From Daphnia carinata (taxonomy: Eukaryota > Arthropoda > Branchiopoda > Diplostraca > Daphniidae), in contig NC_081333.1 in NCBI RefSeq assembly GCF_022539665.2, positions 10,476,971-10,540,970 of the forward strand: a stretch of 64,000 nucleotides of DNA, given 5' to 3'. Positions 10,145-21,700 of the stretch are shown here, piece after piece. The first letter of the stretch is position 1. Every line of letters starts with the position of its first letter. The notes beneath the pieces are model-generated. The model ran no database searches and was not told where the DNA came from. It was given only the letters and a program-made list of their open reading frames with translations. The position numbers and the translations under genes were made by a program.

Positions 10145-11726
10145 ATGGCCTCCCTAAAAATATGTTCTCTAAGCTCTAAACAATGTAAGATTAAAAAAAA
10201 AAAAATTTTATAACATGTTTCAAGTAATGCGTCTAATTTTTTCGTGTTTTCCAAAGGGGCGAGCTTGTCATCGGTTATATTTTTACAGCCCTCGGCAGCA
10301 TACAGTACTGAGATAAATGTCAACACTCGTATGTCGGCCTTTCGACGAGGAACTGGGGGAAGATCTAGCTTTAATGGAGTTGTAGCCACGGTATTTGGGG
10401 CAAGTGGTCATCTAGGATCTTCTATCTGCAATAAGTTTGGAAATACAGGCACCCAGTTGGTGATTCCATATAGAGGTGACTTTTATGATGTCCAGCCCCT
10501 GAAACTCTGCGGGGACCTGGGCCAGATCTACTTTACTCCTTACAACCTCAAGGATGAGGATAGCATCAGGAAGGCTATGAAGCACTCCAATCTTGTTATC
10601 AATGTGATCGGCAGAGAATGGGAGACAAAGAACTTTACATTTGATGACATCTATGTAAAAGGCAAACTATTTAATTGCCAATTCAAGTTTGCACTTCAGA
10701 ATCACAAAAAATTTATTCTTCTCAGGCCCAAAAACTATTGCACGAATTGCAAAGGAGTGTGGTGTAGAGAGAATGATCCATGTTTCTACTTTAAATGCCA
10801 CTGAACATCCTGTACCTCTAATGTTGAAAGAAGGTTCCAAGTATTTGTCTGCCAAATGGAGAGGTTAGCATTCAACGATTGTACAGCTTATTTTAGTTCT
10901 CATATCTTTGCATCGCCTAATAGGTGAATTGGCTGTTCGGGAAGAATTTCCAGAAGCCGTTATTTTCCGCCCATCAGATATTTACGGCTCGGAGGATCGA
11001 TTCATAACATACTACGCTGCCTTTTGGCGGCGTCAAGGATCAGGGATGCCCCTGTGGAAGAAGGGAGAAAAAACTGTTAAGCAGCCTGTTTTCGTTTCAG
11101 ACCTAGCACAAGGTATTCTCAATGCTGCCAGAAACTTTGATACCAATGGACAGGTTTACCAAGCCATCGGGTAAGAGTTTTGGCTGACAAAGCATTTTCA
11201 GCCTCATTAACATCGTTGGGATTATATGCAGACCCAAGCGGTACCAACTTGGAGAACTAGTCGATTATTTCTATCGTGTCATGCGTAAAGACAAAGATTG
11301 GGGCTACTTCCGTTATGACATGCGTTTTGATCCTCTGTTCCCGTTGAAAGTAAGTCTTAAAGATTAAAGCCTTGTGTAATTCAACCTATCGTTATTATGC
11401 ATTTGTTTGTTTTTATAGGTTTTTCTAACAGCGAAACTTCCTGGATGGCCAATCGCATCTCTCGGATGGGATAAAATTGAACGAGTATAACTTAACCAAT
11501 ATGTTTACTTAATAATATAACACAATAACGCATCTTTCATGTATACTAGGACCATGTCACCGACTGTGTTGATAATTCTCTGCCCACGTTGGAGGATTTG
11601 GGAGTTAGTTTAACACGGATCGAAGATCAAGCACCTTGGCTATTGAAGCCCTATCGAGCCCATAATTATTATGATGAGGATTTGGGAGAATTTGAAAAGC
11701 CTGCTCCCCCTCCTGTTGTCGCCTAA
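10145..11726 (+). CDS. NDUFA9: NADH dehydrogenase (ubiquinone) 1 alpha subcomplex subunit 9, mitochondrial
   Basis: Accessory subunit of respiratory complex I at the inner mitochondrial membrane, an atypical short-chain dehydrogenase that binds NADPH. Seven exons keep frame: 10145-10184, 10257-10661, 10726-10863, 10924-11170, 11232-11349, 11419-11484 and 11550-11726, giving 396 residues, close to the family's roughly 375-400. The N-terminus MASLKICSLSSKQ has the basic, hydroxylated character of a mitochondrial presequence. The Rossmann motif is VFGASGHLG, followed by family blocks VINVIGREWETKNF, FPEAVIFRPSDIYG and KTVKQPVFVSDLAQGI. The 40-nt first exon is inferred from phase and donor. Intron 2 must use a GC donor (10662-10663), because the only nearby GT donor breaks the frame. 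A possible polyadenylation signal ATTAAA lies at 11788-11793. The gene is convergent with ARL1. Confidence 0.93.
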
Positions 11727-12206
11727 TTTCAAGGAGCTCCTATAGTCATCCTATTGGCTATTATGTACATGTTTTCATTCGAGTTGGATTAAACAAGTAG
11801 TCTATAAAGTGAAAAGAACCGAGATCAAAATTCAAACATTTATTTTTTTTTCCATTACGTTGGCATGTACATAATTTATTCAAGCATAATTTCGCAGGGC
11901 GCATCTTCCACTTGCCAAAAAAAAGTACCACACAAACCGGAAAAGAAAATTACCCTCTGAACTGAATCTATTTTAGCTGGCAGAGGATGGGTAGAAATGG
12001 AAAATGAGAACACACTGACTCTCACACTTCACGATGAACAATAAGGATGCAATCATCTCTGAAAATGTAATTTAGCACACAACATGCTCGCGAATTTGGG
12101 GCTCGTCACCCTCTTAATTGTGAGGGTGCCAACAATGGTTTAAAATGTAACAACTAATAGAAATCAGAGAACCAAGACATGTACATGATCAACAGAGTAA
12201 GCAGCG

Positions 12207-14142
<1,936 letters not shown>

Positions 14143-17100
14143 ATGGAACAAAAGTAATTTTATTTTCCGAGATTTTGATCAATTCTACTCAGTTCTTCTT
14201 AGTCTTTAAAACGATGGTGTTGGCATTGGATTGAAGTGTTTCAACTATATCCTATGCTTATACAGTAAAAATGAAATTTATGGCGATGTAGGCCAAAGGT
14301 TCCACTGTTCATGCATGTATTTTTCAATTTTACCGATTTTGTTGCAACAAGAACTGACATCGGCGTTATTGGCTTAGCGGTCATGGGTCGAAATTTGGCA
14401 CTGAACCTGACAGATAAAGGATTTTTTGTCAGCGTACATAATAGGACAACTCCAGAGGAACGTTTACTACAAGGTAGTTTATTCTTTCAATCTTACTGGA
14501 GGCCTACAAGAATGTATTGTGTGATGTTATGTCTTGAGTATCTTTTTTTAATTTTTATTTTTAAACCGCATAATTATGGCGAACACTAATTTACCGATAG
14601 TGATTCTTTCCAAATGACGATATAATACACCATCGACCACATTTTTCGATATTTGGTAGGGATTTGACACAAGTTTCCCAAGCGTTCATAAATATGTTAT
14701 ACGTTTTGTCGGTCTGTCAGTTTGTCATGCAGCCTCTCTTGAACAGTTTTTTTTGTGTTGCTGACACAGCGACAGAGTGCCTCGCACACGTTTTCCTATT
14801 TTTAAATCTTTAGTTAGTGAGGACGCAGCAAAGAAGCCAACTTTGCTGGTGGCCGCTGCTAGAAGGTGTAACTTGAAAGCATTGTCCCACGTAACGTAAC
14901 CGTGGTAAACATATAACAGCTAAAAGAGGAAGTCATACAGGATTTCAATAGGAAATCAGATTTATTTTTTAATTGACCCTAAAGTTTTGTATTAAAGTAA
15001 AAGAAACAAAAATTAAGGTTGATGCGCGAATAGCACTTTATTTTCTTTAATTTGAATAACGGTTAGTTTAACGAGAAACGACTGGGCTGTACTGTACTAG
15101 CGTGCCAGCATGTGGTTTTTCCGCTTACTTCATAAACTAGCGCGCCAGCACGCAACAGCGGTTGCGCGATGCAAAACTTTTAATAGGAAAAAATTTGAAT
15201 CCCGACAAAATAAGCCCGACTTTCTGTTTTTTTACGGTTAATTCAAAAAGTAGTAGCCTAATATAAAAATATACCCCCATTTTCGTGATCAGCGATCAAT
15301 TTCGAATCGGAATAATGTATTTTTAACTAAATCTAGAATTTGACGAAAATTGAAAAAGTGGGAAGGCTATAGCCTTCTCATTTTTACGAAAATCATCAAA
15401 AAGCGACATATCTCAGAATTCAATAAAAACCACACATTATTTTCAAAATCGTACGCTGATTCTAACTGGCATGTTTATAGCTTAAATTTTTTACCCAAAT
15501 TTTTTTTTCCTGTTACTTTTATACGCAAAATGTGGATTCGGGAAAAATTTTTAACACCAGCCGTTGCTGTAATAAAGCAATCAAACTATAAGCCCCATGT
15601 AGTTATAGCGCGAATCGGAATAATGTATTTTTTATATTGACAGATTACATTTTTCAAAATCCAAATAAATTTCACATCAACACATTATTTTCAAAATCGT
15701 TCCTTTTCGTGATTTTTGTTAATTTTTGAATCTAAATCATGTATAATTACCTCTATTTATTGATTAAAAAAAAAAGAAAACATCAGGCTTATTTTTCCGG
15801 GCTTAAAATTTCTATCGCACCTACTTTTAAATTTTAGATTACTCAAAAACCATAAACTCGATGTAAAAACAAAATTCATTTTCGGGATTCTTGTTAAATT
15901 TGCAATTAAATCGTATATAGTTATCTATATTTATTGATATTATTTCAGAAAAGGAAAAGTCGGGCTTATTTTGCCGGGCTTACTTTGTCGGGCTTATTTT
16001 GTTGGGCTTATTTTGTCGGGCTTATTTTCAAACACAACAATTTGATAAAAGAAGCATACCACTTGGAAGTCTATGATAAATTACGAGTTATACTCAAAAT
16101 TAAATGACTATTTGAAGGAAATATTTGTTTTCTCATCAAAGCCGTTATTTTTAAAATATATTGAATGTGCGCTGTACCGTATTAGCGCGCCAGCAAACAA
16201 TAAAAAATATTTTTGTCTGTCACGATAGTAGCTTCTGGCGGAGTATCAGGTAATCGAGACAGAGCCCTAATGACAGAACACTCTATTTTAAAAATACGAC
16301 AGCTTCCTTTGCATGCTAAGCCATTTTGGGGCATAAAAACTTTGCCTAACACCTGTTCAATAAGAAATAATGATTTTTTAAAATGTGATTAATGAGCTAT
16401 TGTTTATTCTATTTTATGATCAAAATACTTAATAGCGAAAAGACGCAGATGTAAGGAATATTATCTGTCCATCAGAGAGGGTTTTGTACATATCAACATA
16501 TCAACATATGAATTTTAAACGCAAACATCTTGTTACAGACTTCCTTGAAAATGAAGCAAAACCCTTGGTCAGCGCAGGAAAGCTCATTGGTTTCTTTGAC
16601 TTACCGTCTTTTGTGGAAGGAATTAAGCCACCGAGGCGTATTCTCCTCATGATTAGCGGTAATTGGCATATTCTAACAGTGTTGTCCTCGATGACAGTAG
16701 TCTAACTGAAACTTATTCACGTTTTTACAATCAATATGAAAAGCCGGACCGCCTGTTGATTCCGTCATTGCAGAATTGGTGCCCCTTCTCGAACAAGGCG
16801 ATATAATCATGGATGGGGGTAATTCCGAACATGCGGACACTACACGCAGATGCCGGGCCCTCCGCAATATGGGTTTGCATTTTCTAGGGGTTGGTGTTTC
16901 GGGTGGAGAGGAGGGTGCTCGACATGGTCCATCTATCATGTAATTAGTTTTAGTTGGGATTTTCTTTTTCCTTGTTAATAGCAAAAAATAATACCCTAAT
17001 AATTAATAAGCAATCCCTTGACAGGCCCGGAGGAAGTCTTGAAGGATGGCTACATACTAAAAATATTCTGCAAGTATGATTAAGGAAACCGAAGGAATAA

Positions 17101-18570
17101 CTAATATATCCTTGATATTGTGTTTTTCAAAGACAAAATATTCTTACGACATGACATTATTTTAGGCCATCTCGGCAAAAGTGGATGGAAAACCATGGTT
17201 CGTAGAAACATTAATTTAAATAAGCATTTTCAATCCATCAACTGTGACTTGCATCCCTACTAAGTTGTTCTTGGATCGGGACGGACACAGCTGGTAATCC
17301 TACGTCCTCAGAAGGCGCTGGGCATTTTGTTAAAACCGTCCACAATGGCATCGGGTATGCCGATATGCAATTACTTGCGGAAGCGTATCACCTGATGAAA
17401 GATCTTCTAAACATGGGACCTCCAGATATAGCTCAGGTATGCCATGCTAAAATAGTTAGTAAGCCAACAATACCCTCTGCGATCCTTTCATTGGTATTGA
17501 ATAACTAACTAAGAATCAATTTTTTGTTGTTCGCCGTAGGTATTTGATAGCTGGAACGCTGAAAACCTAGAGTGGCGATTGCTGGAAAACACGGCTGAAA
17601 TTCTCAGATTTAAGGACGAGTATGGTTAGTGTACTTGCTGTACATTACCAATAGCTCTTTCTAAATAAACCTTACTTACTTTCAGGTGAGTATCTTATCG
17701 ACAAAATACGCGATGCAGCTGCCCAGAAAGGTACGGGTAAGTGGGCCGTGATTGAAGCTGCTAATGCTGGTATACCAGCTAATGTGATTGCGGAGTCAGT
17801 TTTCGCAAGATTCATCTCTGCTTCCAAAAACGAACGTGTTGCAGCGTCAACACAGCTAGTTGGACCCACTTTGCAGAAGTTCGAAGGTGATCATAGCACA
17901 ATGATTGATGACATAAGAAAGGTAACGTAAGCAAACTCCGGTACGTTGGATGGGATTTCCAGGAAGTTAACCGCAACCTTTTTCCTAGAAAGGCTGTCCA
18001 AGCGTCGAAAATAATTCTTTACGCTCAAGGATTTATGCTTCTTCAGGAAGGTCTACCGAAACTGTTTGGGTGTCATTTAAATTGCGCTGATTTAGCACAA
18101 ATGTGGAGAGGCGGTTGTGTTATTCGAAGGTATAATGACTCTTTCCTTTCGTACCTGAAGCATGGAATCATAAATCATATTCCTCTTTCACAGCAAGTTT
18201 CTCGATCACGTCAAAAATGCTTTTGTTCTCAATCCTCAACTAAAGAACTTGATGATGGATGAATATTTCAGCCGGGAGTTGGCTGAGTGCCAACTAGCTT
18301 GGCGCCGAGCTACAGTAACAGCCATAAACCATGGGATTCCAACGCCAGCGTTCTGTTCAGCGCTCTCTTACTATGACAGCTTTCGATGTCCGCGCCTTCC
18401 TGCCAATTTATTACAGGTTCAATTAAGGATTATAACATTTTAATGAATTTAATACCACAATTCTTTTTTAAAAGGCTCAGCGCGATTTTTATGGTGCTCA
18501 TACATTCGAATTACTGGAACATCCTGGCGTGTTTCTACACAACGATTGGACTGGAGTGAAACCAAAATGA
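14143..18570 (+). CDS. 6-phosphogluconate dehydrogenase family protein (catalytic Glu missing)
   Basis: 6PGDH oxidatively decarboxylates 6-phosphogluconate to ribulose-5-phosphate with NADP+ in the cytosolic pentose phosphate pathway. Twelve exons keep frame: 14143-14153, 14352-14473, 16539-16658, 16744-16939, 17025-17073, 17166-17197, 17265-17436, 17540-17624, 17686-17921, 17993-18129, 18194-18416 and 18475-18570. They give 492 residues against about 483 in mammals. Coenzyme loop [26 protein letters not shown], catalytic Lys in [14 protein letters not shown] and C-terminal AQRDFYGAH are present. The HNGIEYGDMQ motif reads [10 protein letters not shown], so the glutamate proton donor (Glu190 of sheep enzyme) is Gly. 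About seven extra residues (TAGNPTS) sit before EGAGHF. Identity as 6PGDH family is certain; whether it is active is not. It may be a diverged paralogue. The 11-nt first exon is inferred from phase. Intron 2 (2.07 kb) holds a transposable element. AATAAA lies at 18620-18625. Confidence 0.9.
15060..16210 (+). repeat. composite repeat in 6PGDH-like intron 2
   Basis: TIR-flanked sequence (15201-16020) is bordered on both sides by related segments in the same orientation: CTGTACTAGCGTGCCAGCA near 15090-15110 and CTGTACCGTATTAGCGCGCC near 16170-16190. A further GCGCGCCAGC lies near 15137. These resemble the GCGCGCC palindrome of the units at 701-1910. The whole block therefore looks like nested or rearranged repeat copies within an intron. 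Confidence 0.55.
15201..16020. mobile_element. non-autonomous DNA element with TIR, same family as 701-1910
   Basis: The left terminus at 15201-15220 reads CCCGACAAAATAAGCCCGAC. The right side (15959-16028) carries several near-perfect inverted copies of it, such as GTTGGGCTTATTTTGTCGGG at 16001-16020, arranged as a short tandem array. Internal sequence at 15282-15440 matches the core of the two units at 848-1004 and 1499-1656, including the AAGGCTATAGCCTT palindrome (15360-15379, one base changed). At about 820 bp with no coding frame it fits a MITE or similar passive element. No clear target-site duplication was identified. Confidence 0.6.
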
Positions 18571-18597
18571 ATTCACCTTCTTGTAATTCTAGGAATT

Positions 18598-18603
18598 TTT
18601 ATT
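18598..18603 (-). terminator. probable polyadenylation signal of the DOCK7-like gene
   Basis: TTTATT on the plus strand is AATAAA on the minus strand, about 180 bp past the DOCK7-like stop codon. It lies upstream of the plus-strand AATAAA at 18620-18625 of the 6PGDH-like gene, so the two convergent transcripts probably overlap at their 3' ends. Confidence 0.45.
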
Positions 18604-18778
18604 AGTACCAAAAAATAGTAATAAAATAAGCTGAACAGAATTGAAGCAAAGGAATGGTTCATCTTGTAGCAACTAGTAGAAACAGGATTAATACACTGCT
18701 CTACTTACAAACCTGTTACCAATAAATCAGTCACGGGTAGTACTACAGGCGTGAGAATGCTGGTAACATTGGCCGAGA

Positions 18779-21700
18779 TTATCTGCGGTTGCGTCGATTA
18801 CGAGTACTAAGTCCGTTAGGAGATGACGGTGCCATGTTAATCAGTGGAGCAAGTCGCTCTGTAAATCGCCGATAGTTTCTCTCCAATTCCTTCTGATAAT
18901 CCAGTTGATCTGGGCCAATGAGACTCTTATTTCTTTTTAAGGCATCACTGCATCTAATATCATGCAAGAAAAAAAAATCCATATTTGCATGAATAAGTAA
19001 AGAGTTAACAAAAAATGAAAAAACCAATCAAGAAACCTTTTTGAGAAATCTTTGAAACAAAGACGCAATTTCAGTTGAAATTTATCTATAACTTTTTCTG
19101 GGTCTGCAAGGTCAGACAGGAAAACACTTGCCACTTCCAATGGCCCTTGGTTCACGGTAGTGCCTAAAAAGCCATCAAGTTTGAGTGTTTTGACAGGGCA
19201 TCGAAGACCATAGCGAACTTACCAATGCAGCCTTGTAAAACCATCTGCAAGATCTTCGGGTCAGGTGGCTCTTGAATGGTCGCCAATGCCAGTTCAGTGG
19301 TTTTTTTCTGTATATCCTCGATAGCCACTTCGATAGGCGTTAACACAACCTGAAATCCTCTTGAGGTTAGGAAGCCCAAAGAAAGTTTAGCAAAGACGTT
19401 TACCTGATGACGTCCAACGACCTGTATCCGTGTTTTAACATAAGGAAAATGATTGGCGGTAGTTAGCACTGTTTTGCGCTTGTATTGCTCATGAAGTTCG
19501 CCGTGGGCTCGTCCATCCGGAGTGAACGGTGTGGCGTACATAAATCGCTCTGGGTAAATGTAGAACCATTAAACTCCGCAAATCAGGTTAACAAATATAT
19601 CTTACTAATATTGAAGTTTCTTTCAAAAACCGTTACACGATGTCTGAGTTCAGAGACATCAAAGTATGGCTCCACGTAAGTTATCTGAATGTAAGCGCGC
19701 TCTGTGTTCAGTTTCGATACATCCACCGGGTTCGAATCCTTAATCATAACAACTGCCGCTGCACCAAATCGTTCGCAATAGAAGTTCTAATAAATTAAAT
19801 GGGTTTCCTGTAGTAAGAATAGCAGCCAGAAATTTCGACAAATACTTTTGTACCTCGAGACGATGGGAAATCTCCGGCAATTTGGTTAAAGTGGGTTCTT
19901 TATAGATGAATTCTTCTCCGTCCAAGTCACCAAACTTAGGTCCATAAAAGCCAACCCTAAAATAAGTTCCAAACATTCGCTTGCCGTGTTGTTGTTCAAT
20001 ACGGGTGAAGGCATCATAGAGTTTACTAATGACAGAAACATTAGATCGCTAAGCATATAACGCATCTCATCAAGTAGCCATACCTGTGTATGTTTGCCAA
20101 CTTCTTGAAATCGCGATGGGCTTCAGCGATTGGAGTAAGAATTTTATAAACTTCATTCATAGCTTCAAACATTCCACCCTATGCATAAATGAAATGAATA
20201 TTTACTGTAAAAAAAACTTATAGTACTGACTTACAAGTTGGAATGAACTAGCCGCCTGCTCTAGAAGGCCTATAAGGCCGTTTTCAGTAAAGTACTTGCC
20301 AGTGCAAAATCCCTCTTCATCTGGACAAAGTACATCGTCCGAAACAGCACTCTCTTCTACAGCATTGGCTGAAAGACGTTCAAACGGTACCGCTCCAACA
20401 GGCAAGTATTTTCGGTCCTCAAGCATACAAAGGTACTCGGATACCAAGGCGGCACTATGGACGAGACACATGGCCGCTTCAGCGTGGTTACCTCGCTAAA
20501 ACAAAAAGCAAATGCAGATTAAAAATAAAACAGATAACCATACAAGAAAGAAAAATTATTTGAAGCAAAATGCATTTAAATCCACAAATTCCCAGTTTAG
20601 AAGGTTTTACCTCGGTATGCTTTTGGGCCATGTTGGCTAACCAGGTAAGTCTGAGATCAGGCGAATTCTGATAGCCTTTTGCGATACGGTACATAAGATC
20701 AAGAAGCATTTCAGGATCTTCTTGAAACTCTTTCATTTTCACCGTGTCCGATAAAATCATATGTAAATTAAAGACCAAATCTTGGACCTACCAAGAAAAA
20801 GCGTGATTAACAACCTTGATTCTGGACGTTAAAAACGGTAGCATACCTGTTCGGGGAAAGTGGTATCTTGTAATTCTACGTCCTGCTCGGCATACACCAG
20901 AATGGTTTTTAGAGAACGTCTAAGAGCTTCCTCGTTAAACTGCGCGCTGGTTCCTACTAATGAACTCAAGGACATCGTAACCTGCATCTTTACTCGGGCG
21001 AAATTCTGTAAGAAAACCAAGCGATTAGAGGGAAATGAGAAAAAACCAAACAGTTAAATGGATAAATAATTTTAAAACACTTGATTCCCACGAACGTTTC
21101 CAATTTCGAAATTTTGACGCATAAGAAGATATAAAGATGCCGAGGCTTGAGAACGAATGCTGCTGATGCTATTGCTACAATGTCGCAAGAGACGTAGACA
21201 CAAGTCGGCACACAATTCAGTTTCTTCGTCAAAAAGCAGCCCTGGGAACTATGGTTTTTAATAAAATATGTTAAAGAATCATTATAAATCAATGAAATAT
21301 GATTTGTTAAAACTAAATAAGACGCGGTTTAATAGACACTGCTAACAACCAAACATTCAGCAGGTAAAAATCGAAAAAAAAAAATCAACTGCGAATAAAA
21401 CTGTGCATCATTCCCTCGCCGCTAGATGGCTTCGATAAGAAATATGCTAAAACCCCAGTGATGTGATAAAACAATTAAAATAAAAATGTTAAATTTTCTG
21501 TTGAAAAATTTGATAAATGAACTGTAGATTACTTGTGTTCTTCCAGTAGAATCATGCAGCATAAGCAGCTTTTAGAAAGATCAGGATAAAAACAGAGCAA
21601 TAATGTTTCAGACGATTTGTAGACCAAGTTTTATCGCGATTCTAAACCTATAAGTAGCTTGTCTCGTCTGCTATACTATGTCTTGTCAGCCTTCTCTACT

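Noticed and set aside
10244-10804. Single-exon reading of NDUFA9
   Set aside because: It begins at GTG and loses family similarity after VKG. Splicing at 10184/10257 and 10661/10726 restores an ATG, a presequence and the family sequence.
19728-19739. GGGTTCGAATCC, a perfect tRNA B box
   Set aside because: It lies in a DOCK7-like coding exon (antisense of KDSNPVD) and has no A box or tRNA fold around it.
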